Notes: a model not told the origin generated them from the sequence alone. 60,810 nucleotides of DNA from JAVVRP01 sp036654655 (GCA_036654655.1 JAVVRP010000005.1:1-60810); one strand, 5' to 3'. Counted from the first letter of the stretch, positions 14,742 through 23,629 are shown. Translations and numbers: made by a program.

Positions 14742-16033
14742 TACTTTAAAAATCCTCTATAATTTCTCATAAGCATTTGTGCTTCCATCTGTTTATCAAG
14801 TTCAAGTGCCACAGAAACAACAATCATAAGCCCTGTTGCACTGAAAGCGTTAATAAGATTTCCACTTGTGCCACCAATTGCAGTAAACGCAAGTGACGGA
14901 ACCAAAGAAATGAATGCCAAAAATATTGCTCCAAACAGCGTTATTCTTTTAGAGATTTTGCCAAGATAATCGGCTGTTGGTTTCCCTGCCCTGATGCCAG
15001 GAATAAATCCACCATTTTGCTGAATTCTTTTTGAAATATCTTCTGGTTTAAATGTTATTTGAGAATAAAAATAAGCAAAGAACACAATTAAAATTGCTGT
15101 TAAAACAATATAAATTATTGAACCTGCACCAAACCATTTTGCATACCAAGTTACATCTGGCCAAAAAATGCTGATTAGCATTTGTGGAAATGCAAGCAAA
15201 GCATTTGCAAATATGATTGGAATAACACCGCTTCCATTTACACGAATTGGAATATAAGTGTTTTGCCCACCAACCATTTTTCTGCCTTTAATTTGTTTTG
15301 CATATTGAACTGGAACTTTTCGTTCGCCCAAATCCACAAAAACAATAAGAAAGAAAATGACCAAAACTGCTGCAAGGAAAATAAGAATGTTCCAAAGATA
15401 AGAGATATCCGTTCCAACATTTTTGAAAGAATCCAAAAGTGCAGCACCTGCTGAACTTAAAATTCCAACAAAAATAAGAAGAGATAAGCCATTGCCAATT
15501 CCAAACTCTGTTATCCTTTCACCAAGCCAAACTGTTATCATTCCGCCTGCGATAAGAATACCTGCAATGAATGTGCAAGACATCCAAAGTGGGGAATTTC
15601 CAAGCAAATTTGGGTCTATGTATTTGCTGAACGCAACAACAATTCCAACTGCCTGAGCAACTGAAAGCACGAGTGCGCAAATACGAGTGTAAAATGCTAT
15701 CTTTTTTTTGCCTTCTTCCCCGCCTTCTTGTGTTAAACGCTCCAATTTTGGAATGGCAACAGAAAGAAGTTGCATAATAATTGACGAACTAATGTATGGC
15801 GAAACTCCAAGAGCCAAAAATGCACCATTTGATAGTGCACCACCAGATATTGTGCTTAATAATCCTAAAAATCCACCGCCAACAGATGTTATTTCTGTTT
15901 TAAATATTTCAATATCTAGCCCTGGAATTGGCAACCAACATCCAACACGATACAGAAATAAAAGAAGAAGGGTTAAAAGAATTTTATTCCTAACTTCTTT
16001 TACTTTAAATGCGTTAATAATGGTTTTGAACAT
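14741..16033 (-). CDS. secY: Protein translocase subunit SecY
   Basis: SecY forms the membrane channel for protein export and insertion. The 430-aa product has ten hydrophobic helices. It opens with an amphipathic segment ending in RVGCWLPIPGLD and carries GLSLLIFVGI, the FAYFYSQITFKPEDIS region and GKPTADYLGKI. It is fused to its neighbours by 1-nt overlaps (TAATG) with rplO and adk. The genes for giant exported proteins in this window would depend on it. Confidence 0.98.
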   Translation of the reverse strand: MFKTIINAFKVKEVRNKILLTLLLLFLYRVGCWLPIPGLDIEIFKTEITSVGGGFLGLLSTISGGALSNGAFLALGVSPYISSSIIMQLLSVAIPKLERLTQEGGEEGKKKIAFYTRICALVLSVAQAVGIVVAFSKYIDPNLLGNSPLWMSCTFIAGILIAGGMITVWLGERITEFGIGNGLSLLIFVGILSSAGAALLDSFKNVGTDISYLWNILIFLAAVLVIFFLIVFVDLGERKVPVQYAKQIKGRKMVGGQNTYIPIRVNGSGVIPIIFANALLAFPQMLISIFWPDVTWYAKWFGAGSIIYIVLTAILIVFFAYFYSQITFKPEDISKRIQQNGGFIPGIRAGKPTADYLGKISKRITLFGAIFLAFISLVPSLAFTAIGGTSGNLINAFSATGLMIVVSVALELDKQMEAQMLMRNYRGFLK

Positions 16034-16494
16034 TATTTAACCTCCGCTTTTCCACCAGCCTTCTTGATTTTTTCAAGCGCGCTTTGGGAAAACTTTTTTG
16101 CCTCAACTGTTAATGGTTTTGTTATTTCACCACCACCAAGGACTTTAAGCCCATATGGTTGAATTTTTCCAATCACTCTTGTTTGATACAAAAGTTCTTG
16201 TGTGATAACTGCATCTGGTTCAAAAATTTCTAGGTCACCAACATTTACAATTGCATACTCTTTGTCAAAATGTGCATTGCTAAATCCGCGAATTGGCAAA
16301 CGCCTTATAATTGGTAACTGCCCGCCTTCAAAGCCCATACGCACTCCGCCTCCGCTTCTTGCATTTTGACCTTTATGGCCTTTTCCACTTGTTTTTCCGT
16401 TTCCACTGCCTATCCCACGGCCTTTACGATATGCTTTTTTGTTTGAGCCTATGCCGGGTTTAAGTGTGTTAACTTGCATTTTTTCTTTTTCCAT
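16033..16494 (-). CDS. rplO: 50S ribosomal protein L15
   Basis: The 153-aa protein starts near LKPGIGSNKKAYRKGRG and carries the Gly-rich SGNGKTSGKGHKGQNARSG stretch that binds 23S rRNA, then GFEGGQLPIIRRLPIRGF. GAGGAG precedes the ATG; a second in-frame Met five codons later fits the family start slightly better but has no Shine-Dalgarno. It shares one base with secY. Confidence 0.97.
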   Translation of the reverse strand: MEKEKMQVNTLKPGIGSNKKAYRKGRGIGSGNGKTSGKGHKGQNARSGGGVRMGFEGGQLPIIRRLPIRGFSNAHFDKEYAIVNVGDLEIFEPDAVITQELLYQTRVIGKIQPYGLKVLGGGEITKPLTVEAKKFSQSALEKIKKAGGKAEVK

Positions 16495-16496
16495 TA

Positions 16497-16685
16497 TTAC
16501 TCCTCAACCGTTACTAGGTGCCTAACCACAAATAAACTTCCTCTAACACTGGCATTGTCTGGAAGCATATTGCTATTTCCAATTTTATGCAAGCCCAAAG
16601 CATCAAGAACTTTTGCTTGATTATGATTATATCCAATTGGACTTCTTGTAAGCGTTACTTTAATTAATTTTTCTTTTTTTGCCAT
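16497..16685 (-). CDS. rpmD: 50S ribosomal protein L30
   Basis: The 62-aa product (MAKKEKLIKVTLTRSPIGYN) has the L30 ferredoxin-like pattern and ends with RGSLFVVRHLVTVEE. The ATG at 16685 is chosen over an upstream GTG because GAGGT stands 6 nt before it. It lies between rpsE and rplO as usual. Confidence 0.96.
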   Translation of the reverse strand: MAKKEKLIKVTLTRSPIGYNHNQAKVLDALGLHKIGNSNMLPDNASVRGSLFVVRHLVTVEE

Positions 16686-16693
16686 TTTATACC

Positions 16694-17227
16694 TCACACT
16701 TGTTCAACAGATATTCCACGTTTTTGTGCAATCTGTTCTTTTGTCTTTAATGATAGCAATCCGTTAATTGTTGCTTTTACGCAATTAATTTTGTTTGTTG
16801 AACCATGAATTTTGGTTGTTATATCCTTAATTCCGCTTAGTTCCAAAACAACACGAGCGCTACCACCTGCAATAACTCCATTACCTTCTTTGGCTGGTAA
16901 CAAAAGTACTTTTGATGTACCATATTTTCCAACTGTTTCATGTGGAATTGTTCCATTTACAATGCTGATTGTTTTGAGGTTTTTCTTTGCTGTTTGTGTA
17001 GCCTTTTCAACCGCTGCTGGAACTTCGTTGGCCTTACCTGTGCCAATTCCAACATGTCCTTTATGATCTCCAATTACAACAAGGGCTGAAAAACGCATTG
17101 TTCTGCCACCCTTAACAACTTTTGTTACCCTACGAACGTTAACAAGTTTTTTGTCAAATTCGCTGTCTTCACGACGTTGAAATTCTCTGCGCGGTCTGCT
17201 ATCTTTTTTGATCTTGTTATCTTCCAT
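16694..17227 (-). CDS. rpsE: 30S ribosomal protein S5
   Basis: S5 takes part in decoding fidelity. The 177-aa product has an acidic and basic N-terminal tail, then RRVTKVVKGGRTMRFSALV, GHVGIGTGKANEVPAAVEKA and KDITTKIHGSTNKINCVKA. The ATG at 17227 follows GGGAGG; the longer open frame begins with a TTG inside the rplR stop region. Confidence 0.98.
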   Translation of the reverse strand: MEDNKIKKDSRPRREFQRREDSEFDKKLVNVRRVTKVVKGGRTMRFSALVVIGDHKGHVGIGTGKANEVPAAVEKATQTAKKNLKTISIVNGTIPHETVGKYGTSKVLLLPAKEGNGVIAGGSARVVLELSGIKDITTKIHGSTNKINCVKATINGLLSLKTKEQIAQKRGISVEQV

Positions 17228-17238
17228 TTTTTCCTCCC

Positions 17239-17607
17239 TCAAAACTCAAGGCCATTTTCTCTTGCTTTATCTGCAAGGGATTTTACACGACCAGTGTAAA
17301 GATATCCCCCTCTGTCAAACACAACAAGTTTAATTTTTGCTTTTAACGCTTTTTTTGCAATTTCTTGCCCAACAAGCCCTGCAATTTCAGTTTTGTTTTT
17401 GCCTTCACTTAATTTTACAATTTTTTTATCTCTGCTGTTTGCAGAAACAAGTGTTGTGCCTTTTGTGTCATCAATAATTTGTGCATAAACTTCATTTAAA
17501 CTGCGATAAACGTTAAGACGTGGACGTTCTGGCGTGCCTTCAACTTTTTTACGCACCCTAAAATGTCTTTTATTTCGCAGTGTGTTTTTATCGTTTTTGT
17601 TAATCAT
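17239..17607 (-). CDS. rplR: 50S ribosomal protein L18
   Basis: L18 binds 5S rRNA. The 122-aa product begins with a basic tail, continues with GTPERPRLNVYRSLNEVYAQ and ends in VVFDRGGYLYTGRVKSLAD. GAGAGGTG precedes the ATG by 6-7 nt, 13 nt after rplF. Confidence 0.97.
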   Translation of the reverse strand: MINKNDKNTLRNKRHFRVRKKVEGTPERPRLNVYRSLNEVYAQIIDDTKGTTLVSANSRDKKIVKLSEGKNKTEIAGLVGQEIAKKALKAKIKLVVFDRGGYLYTGRVKSLADKARENGLEF

Positions 17608-17620
17608 TTATTGTCACCTC

Positions 17621-18172
17621 TCACTTTTTGCCTTTGGCTGCTGTTTTACCAACTTTTTTAATAACAACTTCGTCTGAATATTTAATTCCATAAGCGTGAT
17701 AAGGCTCAACTGGGCGAAATGTTCTTATTTTTGCTGAAAAACGTCCGACTTTTTCTTTGTCTGGTCCGCTAATTTTTATTTCTGTTATTGATGGACATTC
17801 AACTTTAATTCCATCTTCTTCTTCAACTTCAATTTGATGTGAAAGCCCCAAATTTAGCACAAGTTTTTTACCAACCTTTTGCGCTTTGTAACCTACACCA
17901 TTTATAATTAATGTTTTTGAAAAATCTTTATGAACACCTTCCACCATATTTGCAATTAAAGAACGATACAATCCATGTTTTGCTTTTGTTTCGTTTTCTT
18001 CATTTGTTCTTGTTAAAACAATGTGTCCATTTTCAACTTTAACAACAATTAGTTTTGAATCAACATTTTGTGTTAATGTTGCTTTTGGTCCTGTTACTGT
18101 AACCTTATCTCCAATGACTGTTGCACTTACTCCTGCTGGAATAAGGATTTCTTTACGCCCTATTCTTGACAT
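17621..18172 (-). CDS. rplF: 50S ribosomal protein L6
   Basis: The start is the ATG at 18172 after AGGAGG, giving the canonical MSRIGRKEILIPAG. The 183-aa product has the two-domain L6 fold with VEGVHKDFSKTLIINGVGYK in the middle. The late SGPDKEKVGRFSAKIRTFRP segment is the L6 signature contacting the sarcin-ricin loop. Confidence 0.97.
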   Translation of the reverse strand: MSRIGRKEILIPAGVSATVIGDKVTVTGPKATLTQNVDSKLIVVKVENGHIVLTRTNEENETKAKHGLYRSLIANMVEGVHKDFSKTLIINGVGYKAQKVGKKLVLNLGLSHQIEVEEEDGIKVECPSITEIKISGPDKEKVGRFSAKIRTFRPVEPYHAYGIKYSDEVVIKKVGKTAAKGKK

Positions 18173-18182
18173 CTTTTCCTCC

Positions 18183-18578
18183 TTACCACACAAAGCAAAG
18201 CACTTCGCCACCAACATTTTCTTCTCGTGCTTTTTTATCGGTGATTATGCCTTTACTTGTTGAAATAATTGCTATTCCAAGCCCACCCAAAACTTTTGGA
18301 AGTTTATCTTTTTCTGCATAAACTCTAAGTCCTGGCTTGGAAATACGTTTTAATCCTTCAATAACGCTTTGTCCATTTTCGTCATATTTTAAGGTTATTA
18401 TTATGTTTGTTGCAGGCTTTTCTGTTTGGATTTCAAATGACTTTATAAATCCTTGATCCAAAAGGATTTGTGCTATTGATTTTTTTTCTTTACTTGCAGG
18501 GATGCTTACGATTTCATGCTTTGCAGTAATTGCATTTCGGATTCGGGTTAACATATCCGCTATTATATCTGTTGTCAT
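18183..18578 (-). CDS. rpsH: 30S ribosomal protein S8
   Basis: S8 organises the central domain of 16S rRNA. The 131-aa product has the start DIIADMLTRIRNAITAKH and the end signature ISTSKGIITDKKAREENVGG. GAGGAGG precedes the ATG, 10 nt after rpsN. Confidence 0.98.
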   Translation of the reverse strand: MTTDIIADMLTRIRNAITAKHEIVSIPASKEKKSIAQILLDQGFIKSFEIQTEKPATNIIITLKYDENGQSVIEGLKRISKPGLRVYAEKDKLPKVLGGLGIAIISTSKGIITDKKAREENVGGEVLCFVW

Positions 18579-18588
18579 CTTTTCCTCC

Positions 18589-18774
18589 TCACCAACTAGC
18601 CTTTTTTACGCCTGGAATTTCGCCATTATTTGCTTTTTCGCGAAAACATATTCTGCAAATTCCATATTTGCTAAGAACTGAATGTGGACGCCCACATATT
18701 GAGCAACGAGTATATTCTCTTGTTGAAAATTTTTGTTTTTTCTGTTGCTTTTCAATTAACGCTTGTCTTGCCAT
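18589..18774 (-). CDS. rpsN: 30S ribosomal protein S14, zinc type
   Basis: This short 61-aa S14 is the zinc-binding (type Z) paralogue, with Cys24, Cys27, Cys40 and Cys43 in CSICGRP and CRICFRE. It ends in the common GVKKASW. GGGGGG upstream of the ATG serves as ribosome binding site. Confidence 0.97.
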   Translation of the reverse strand: MARQALIEKQQKKQKFSTREYTRCSICGRPHSVLSKYGICRICFREKANNGEIPGVKKASW

Positions 18775-18787
18775 CTATATTCCCCCC

Positions 18788-19339
18788 TTATCTTGCACTG
18801 AATGGCATTCCCATTGCTTTAAGCAATGCAAGCGCCTCAGCATCAGTTTTTGCGGTTGTAACAATCATTATGTCCATACCGCGTATTTTTTCAACTTTTT
18901 CGTATTTGATTTCTGGGAAAATCAACTGCTCTTTTACTCCAAAAGCATAGTTGCCTTTGCCATCAAAAGATTTTGGAGAAACTCCCTTAAAATCTCGAAC
19001 TCGTGGAAGAACAATTGAAACAAGCCTATCTAAAAATTCATACATACGTTTACCCCTAATGGTAACTTTTGCACCAATTTTCATCCCCTCACGGAGTTTA
19101 AAATTTGATATTGCCTTTTTAGCAACTGTTGCAACAGGTTTTTGACCCGCTATTGCAGTTAACTCATCAATTGCCAAATTAAAACTTTTTGAGTTATCCT
19201 TAACGTCACCAAGCCTCATGTTAATTATAATTTTGTTTAACTTTGGAACTTCGTTAACATTTTTATATCCCTTTTCTTTTATTAGAGCAGGAATAACTGT
19301 TTGTTCGTAAAATTCACTTAATCTTGCTTTTTCGCTCAT
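18788..19339 (-). CDS. rplE: 50S ribosomal protein L5
   Basis: L5 joins the 5S rRNA to the large subunit. The 183-aa product contains NVNEVPKLNKIIINMRLGD, TAIAGQKPVATVAKKAISNF and the late RGMDIMIVTTAKTDAEALAL. GAGGAGG precedes the ATG. Confidence 0.98.
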   Translation of the reverse strand: MSEKARLSEFYEQTVIPALIKEKGYKNVNEVPKLNKIIINMRLGDVKDNSKSFNLAIDELTAIAGQKPVATVAKKAISNFKLREGMKIGAKVTIRGKRMYEFLDRLVSIVLPRVRDFKGVSPKSFDGKGNYAFGVKEQLIFPEIKYEKVEKIRGMDIMIVTTAKTDAEALALLKAMGMPFSAR

Positions 19340-19352
19340 TCAATCATCCTCC

Positions 19353-19844
19353 TCATTTACCTTTTTGTTCTTTTTTAACAATTTTTGTTACTGACTTTGC
19401 TTTTGAAATTTTTACACCTGTTTCTTTAATTTGTTTTTGAACTTTTGGCTCTTTCACTGCTTTTTGATCTGTAACATTTGCAACTTTTTGATCTTTTTTA
19501 GTTACTTTTTTTGTTGCTTTAACAAATTTTTTATCAAGTGATTCGCCACATTTTTTGCATACTCTTGAATTTTTACCTGCAACTTCTTTGTGTGCAACTC
19601 TGGTTGCTTTTCCACAAATTGGGCAAATAATCATTGCGTTTGACGCATCTATTGGTGCATTGCGTTTTATAATTCCACCCTTATCTGTTTGAGATTTTGG
19701 TTTTTGGTGTTTTGAAACAACGTTAACGCCATCGATAAGAACCTTGTTTGACTTTGGCATTGTTGATTGAACTTTGCCCTGTTTGCCCTTATCTTTGCCT
19801 GCTAAAACAAGCACTGTATCATCTTTTTTAATTGCCATTTTCAT
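19353..19844 (-). CDS. rplX: 50S ribosomal protein L24 with long basic tail
   Basis: L24 starts large-subunit assembly. The KOW core (DDTVLVLAGKDKGKQGKV, residues 8-25) and a zinc-ribbon-like part with Cys74, Cys77, Cys96 and Cys99 are normal. The product is 163 aa instead of about 105. The extra 55-60 residues form a C-terminal tail rich in Lys, Val and Thr. The first ATG is chosen because GGAG stands 7 nt before it. Confidence 0.96.
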   Translation of the reverse strand: MKMAIKKDDTVLVLAGKDKGKQGKVQSTMPKSNKVLIDGVNVVSKHQKPKSQTDKGGIIKRNAPIDASNAMIICPICGKATRVAHKEVAGKNSRVCKKCGESLDKKFVKATKKVTKKDQKVANVTDQKAVKEPKVQKQIKETGVKISKAKSVTKIVKKEQKGK

Positions 19845-19854
19845 CTGTTTTCTC

Positions 19855-20223
19855 CTATATTACCTCAGGTGCAAGAGATATTATTTTAACATATCCCTTT
19901 TCTCTGAGTTCCCTTGCTATTGGTCCAAAAATACGAGTACCTTTTGGCTGTTTTTGGCTATCGATGATTACGGCTGCGTTGTCGTCAAATTTAATATGTG
20001 ATCCGTCTGCACGCCTTAAACCTTTTGCGCTACGAACAATAACTGCTTTAACAACTTCGCCTTTTTTAACTGTACCACCTGGGGTTGCTGACTTAACTGA
20101 TGCAACAATAACATCGCCAATATTTCCACTTCTGCGGAATGACCCACCAAGTACCCTAATGCACATAATTTGTTTTGCACCAGAATTATCTGCGACTTTA
20201 AGTTTTGTTTGTGGTTGTACCAT
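19855..20223 (-). CDS. rplN: 50S ribosomal protein L14
   Basis: L14 lies at the subunit interface and is the docking site of RsfS, whose gene is also in this window. The 122-aa product has QTKLKVADNSGAKQIMCIRV at the start and the end signature RIFGPIARELREKGYVKIIS. AAGGAGG precedes the ATG. Confidence 0.98.
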   Translation of the reverse strand: MVQPQTKLKVADNSGAKQIMCIRVLGGSFRRSGNIGDVIVASVKSATPGGTVKKGEVVKAVIVRSAKGLRRADGSHIKFDDNAAVIIDSQKQPKGTRIFGPIARELREKGYVKIISLAPEVI

Positions 20224-20233
20224 AACTTCCTCC

Positions 20234-20494
20234 TTATTTCGCTTTTGCCACTATGCGTACAAGACGATAATACTTGTCTTTGCTAAGTGGGCGGGTTTCC
20301 ATAATTTCAACAGTGTCACCGATTTGACATTCGTTTTTTTCATCGTGTGCTTTGAAACTTGTGGTTGTTTTAACGACTTTTTTGTAAATTGGGTGCTTTG
20401 TGTTTGATGTTACTGAAACAACAATTGTTTTATCCATTTTGCCAGCACTTTTAACAATGCCTTCTTTTACTGGACGAGGCTTTCTTTCTTCCAT
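20234..20494 (-). CDS. rpsQ: 30S ribosomal protein S17
   Basis: The start is the ATG at 20494, after AAGGAGG, giving an 86-aa protein. It opens MEERKPRPVKEGIVKSAGKM and contains TIVVSVTSNTKHPIYKKVVK and GDTVEIMETRPLSKDKYYR. A longer upstream open frame overlaps rpmC and is not translated. It begins 1 nt after the rpmC stop. Confidence 0.97.
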   Translation of the reverse strand: MEERKPRPVKEGIVKSAGKMDKTIVVSVTSNTKHPIYKKVVKTTTSFKAHDEKNECQIGDTVEIMETRPLSKDKYYRLVRIVAKAK

Positions 20495-20495
20495 C

Positions 20496-20684
20496 TCACA
20501 CCCTCCTTTGATTTTGAATGGTTTTGATTTTTGCAATGTCTTTTTTAAGATTGTGCAACTGCATTGGATTTTGCAAATTTCCTGTTGCTTGTGCAAAACG
20601 CAAGTTGAACATTTCTTCTTTCATTTCAAGAACTTTTTTTGCAAGTTCTTTATCTGTTAAATTTTTTATTTCTTCAATTTTCAT
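20496..20684 (-). CDS. rpmC: 50S ribosomal protein L29
   Basis: The 62-aa helical hairpin protein (MKIEEIKNLTDKELAKKV, then MFNLRFAQATGNLQNP) is a typical L29. It overlaps rplP by 11 nt. Its AAGGAGG lies 12 nt upstream of the ATG, inside rplP, somewhat farther than usual. Confidence 0.97.
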   Translation of the reverse strand: MKIEEIKNLTDKELAKKVLEMKEEMFNLRFAQATGNLQNPMQLHNLKKDIAKIKTIQNQRRV

Positions 20685-21108
20685 TTTCGGAACTTGCCTC
20701 CTTTTCTCTTGCTACAAACTTTGTTTTACAAGGAAGTTTGTACCCAGCAAGCCTTAATGCTTCACGGGCAACTTCTTCCGTTACTCCGTTCATTTCAAAA
20801 AGAATTCTTCCTGGCTTAACAACTGCAACCCAAAATTCTGGTGAACCTTTTCCTGAACCCATGCGGGTTTCGGCTGGCTTTTTTGTTACGGGCTTATCTG
20901 GGAAAATGTTTACCCAAACTTGTCCGCCACGTTTTGTATGACGTGTCATTGCAATACGCGCTGCTTCAATTTGATTTGACTTTATCCATGCTGGTTCTGT
21001 TGCAACAAGTCCAAAATCGCCATATGCAAGTTTGTTTCCTCTTGTTGCCTTGCCAGTCATACGTCCACGAAAGACTTTACGTCTTTTAACACGCTTTGGC
21101 ATTAACAT
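20674..21108 (-). CDS. rplP: 50S ribosomal protein L16
   Basis: L16 helps to shape the A-site tRNA path. The 144-aa product begins MLMPKRVKRRKVFRGRMTG and contains GQVWVNIFPDKPVTKKPAE and MGSGKGSPEFWVAVVKPGR. Its ATG shares a base with the rpsC stop (TAATG). Confidence 0.98.
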   Translation of the reverse strand: MLMPKRVKRRKVFRGRMTGKATRGNKLAYGDFGLVATEPAWIKSNQIEAARIAMTRHTKRGGQVWVNIFPDKPVTKKPAETRMGSGKGSPEFWVAVVKPGRILFEMNGVTEEVAREALRLAGYKLPCKTKFVAREKEASSENEN

Positions 21109-21779
21109 TAGTTTTGACCTCCTTTCTCATCATTTTCTTTTGATGGAAGAATTTCACCTTTGTAAATCCAAACTTTAACTCCAAGTTTTCCAGATGTGGT
21201 GAAGGCTGCCATACTGCAATAATCAATATCTGCACGAAGTGTGTGAAGTGGAATACTTCCTTCCATATAATGCTCTGTTCTTGCAATGCTGTTTGGGCCA
21301 TCCACAACACCAGAAACTTGAATTTTGCAACCCTTTGCTCCCGCTTTCATAACTCTTTGAATTCCTTGTTTCATGCAACGTCTAAACGATACACGTTTTT
21401 CAAGTTGTTGGGCAACCCCCTCTGCAATTAAAGTGGAATCTAAATCTGGTTTTTTGATTTCTTTTATGTTTATAAACAAAGTTACATCTGGCGCAACAAT
21501 TTTGTTAAGAAGTTTTTTTACATCTTCTATTCCAACACCCTTTTGTCCAATAATCATACCTGGACGAGCGGTTAAAATGTTGACCACAAGTTTTTGTTTT
21601 GTACGCTCAATTGTTATTTTTGAAATTGAGCAAGCCTTGTATTTTTTTCTTATTGCCTCACGGATTTTGTTGTCTTCAAGCAAAAACTTTGCAAAATCAC
21701 TTTTGGTTGCAAACCAAGATGAATCCCAAGTTTTATTAATTCCTAAACGCAATCCGATTGGATTAACTTTTTGTCCCAT
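21108..21779 (-). CDS. rpsC: 30S ribosomal protein S3
   Basis: S3 forms part of the mRNA entry channel and helicase. The 223-aa product has MGQKVNPIGLRLGINKTWD, the KH-domain GXXG-type loop ARPGMIIGQKGVGIEDVK and the end DYCSMAAFTTSGKLGVKVW. AAGGAG precedes the ATG. Confidence 0.98.
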   Translation of the reverse strand: MGQKVNPIGLRLGINKTWDSSWFATKSDFAKFLLEDNKIREAIRKKYKACSISKITIERTKQKLVVNILTARPGMIIGQKGVGIEDVKKLLNKIVAPDVTLFINIKEIKKPDLDSTLIAEGVAQQLEKRVSFRRCMKQGIQRVMKAGAKGCKIQVSGVVDGPNSIARTEHYMEGSIPLHTLRADIDYCSMAAFTTSGKLGVKVWIYKGEILPSKENDEKGGQN

Positions 21780-21789
21780 TCTGTTCTCC

Positions 21790-22176
21790 TTACTTCGCTG
21801 TGTCCAAAATTATTGTGATATGACTTGTTCTTTTTAACATTCTGTCGGACCTGCCTCTTGCTCTTATCATCATTCTTTTAAGAGTTGGGCCTGGACTAAC
21901 AAAAGTTTCTGCAACAATTAAGTCTGATCTGCTAATACCTTTGTTGTTTTCGGCATTTGCAATTGCTGATTTAAGAACTTTAAGGCTGGCTTCTGCTGCG
22001 CTTTCTGAACTAAATTCCAAAATTGAAAGTGCCTCTTCTGCTTTTTTGCCTCTTATGTTATCCAAAACAATTCTTACTTTACTTGGTGACATTCTTATAT
22101 ATTTTGCAATTGCTGTTGGGCGTGTGTCTTTTTGTTCAGCACGTTTTACTGCCTTTTCTCTAATTTTTTTTGCCAT
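21790..22176 (-). CDS. rplV: 50S ribosomal protein L22
   Basis: L22 lines the exit tunnel. The 128-aa product contains AIAKYIRMSPSKVRIVLDNI, ISRSDLIVAETFVSPGPTLK and the RARGRSDRMLKRTSHI hook at the end. GGGGGAG precedes the ATG. Confidence 0.98.
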   Translation of the reverse strand: MAKKIREKAVKRAEQKDTRPTAIAKYIRMSPSKVRIVLDNIRGKKAEEALSILEFSSESAAEASLKVLKSAIANAENNKGISRSDLIVAETFVSPGPTLKRMMIRARGRSDRMLKRTSHITIILDTAK

Positions 22177-22188
22177 TTTTCTCCCCCA

Positions 22189-22476
22189 TCATTCTTTTTT
22201 GCCTTTGGTTGCTTTTGCCGCTGCATGATGACCTTTGAAAGTTCTTGTTGGGGCAAATTCGCCAAGTTTGTGTCCAATCATTTCTGATGTACAATAAACT
22301 GGTATGTGCTTTTTGCCATTGTGTACTGAAAAAGTTAAACCAACAAATGCAGGATATATAACTGATGACCTGCTCCAAGTTTTAATTGGACGTTTGCTTT
22401 CGGCTTTTTGCATTTCCTCAACTTTTTGTAAAAGACGAGGCAACACGTATGGCGATTTTTTAGTTGATCTGCTCAT
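22189..22476 (-). CDS. rpsS: 30S ribosomal protein S19
   Basis: The 95-aa product starts MSRSTKKSPYVLPRLLQKVE. It carries IKTWSRSSVIYPAFVGLTF and ends GEFAPTRTFKGHHA with a basic tail. AAGGAG precedes the ATG, 11 nt after rplB. Confidence 0.98.
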   Translation of the reverse strand: MSRSTKKSPYVLPRLLQKVEEMQKAESKRPIKTWSRSSVIYPAFVGLTFSVHNGKKHIPVYCTSEMIGHKLGEFAPTRTFKGHHAAAKATKGKKE

Positions 22477-22487
22477 TTGCTTGCTCC

Positions 22488-23315
22488 TTAGTTAACTCTC
22501 TTGACAATCAACTTGCCAGAGGCCTTTTTCTTATTTCTTGTTTTAAGACCAAGTGCTGGTTTTCCCCAAGGTGTGAGAGGTGATTTATGCCCAACTGGAC
22601 TTTTACCTTCACCACCACCGTGTGGATGGTCGTTAGGATTCATAACAACTCCACGAACGGTTGGACGTTTGCCCATGTGTCTTGTTCTGCCGGCTTTTCC
22701 AATTGTTACAAGTTCGTGATCAATGTTTCCAACTGTTCCCATTGTTGCTTTGCAAGTTAAAAGAACTTTTCTCATTTCTCCACTTGGCATACGAAGAGTT
22801 GCATAAACCCCTTCCTTTGCCATAAGTTGAACTTCTGCGCCTGCACTTCTTGCCATTTGTCCACCTTTGCCTGCTGTTAATTCTATGTTATGAACCATTG
22901 TTCCAACAGGGATTGATGCAAGTGGCAACGCATTTCCAGTTTTAATTTCAACATTTTCACCACTCATAACTGTGTCTCCAACCGAAAGCCCAATTGGTGA
23001 AAGAATATATCTTTTTTCACCATCAGCATAACACAAAAGTGCGATGTAGGCTGTACGATTTGGGTCATATTCAATTGCTGTTACTTTTGCTGGAATATTA
23101 TCTTTGTTACGTTTAAAATCAATAACTCTGTATTTTTTGCGATTTCCACCGCCGTTGTGTCTTACTGTTATTTTGCCTTGAACGTTCCTGCCTGCGGATT
23201 TTTTCTTTGCTTCCAAAAGATTTTTTTCTGGTTTCTTTTTTGTTAATTCTTCAAAAGTTGCAAAACTTTTAAATCTGCTTGCTGGTGTTGTTGGCCTAAG
23301 TTTTCTTATTGCCAT
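22488..23315 (-). CDS. rplB: 50S ribosomal protein L2
   Basis: L2 is needed for subunit association and the peptidyl transferase centre. The 275-aa product has the GRNVQGKITVRHNGGGNRK part, the SAGAEVQLMAKEG loop and the conserved GVVMNPNDHPHGGGEGKSP with its essential His. AAAGGAG precedes the ATG. Confidence 0.98.
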   Translation of the reverse strand: MAIRKLRPTTPASRFKSFATFEELTKKKPEKNLLEAKKKSAGRNVQGKITVRHNGGGNRKKYRVIDFKRNKDNIPAKVTAIEYDPNRTAYIALLCYADGEKRYILSPIGLSVGDTVMSGENVEIKTGNALPLASIPVGTMVHNIELTAGKGGQMARSAGAEVQLMAKEGVYATLRMPSGEMRKVLLTCKATMGTVGNIDHELVTIGKAGRTRHMGKRPTVRGVVMNPNDHPHGGGEGKSPVGHKSPLTPWGKPALGLKTRNKKKASGKLIVKRVN

Positions 23316-23326
23316 ATTACGCTCCT

Positions 23327-23629
23327 TTATGAAAGACTGTCAAAGAAGGCAATAGGTTTGCTATCTTTGGTAAGTGTGACAATTGCTTTTTTTCTGTCAC
23401 TGGTTTTGCCAACTGTTCTGCCTTTTTTTGTGTTTTGCGACTTTTCGTGCCCTTTTATTGTTACTGTGTTAACTTTTTCTACTTTAACACCAAAAATTTT
23501 TTCAACTGCATTTCGGATTTGAATTTTGTTTGCATCTAATTGCACAAGGAATGTGTACACCTTATTAGAAATTCCTTTATAACTTTTTTCCGAAAGAATT
23601 GGTTTTATTATAATATCATGTACGTTCAT
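23327..23629 (-). CDS. rplW: 50S ribosomal protein L23
   Basis: L23 sits at the tunnel exit and docks trigger factor and SRP. The start is the ATG at 23629 (MNVHDIIIKPILSEKSYKG, 100 aa). It overlaps the rplD stop as ATGA and lies 9 nt after GAGGAGG. The alternative TTG three codons earlier is too close to that site. Confidence 0.96.
   Translation of the reverse strand: MNVHDIIIKPILSEKSYKGISNKVYTFLVQLDANKIQIRNAVEKIFGVKVEKVNTVTIKGHEKSQNTKKGRTVGKTSDRKKAIVTLTKDSKPIAFFDSLS

Noticed and set aside
20495..20596. N-terminal extension of rpsQ
   Set aside because: It overlaps rpmC in another frame, lacks a ribosome binding site, and the canonical S17 start has AAGGAGG upstream.
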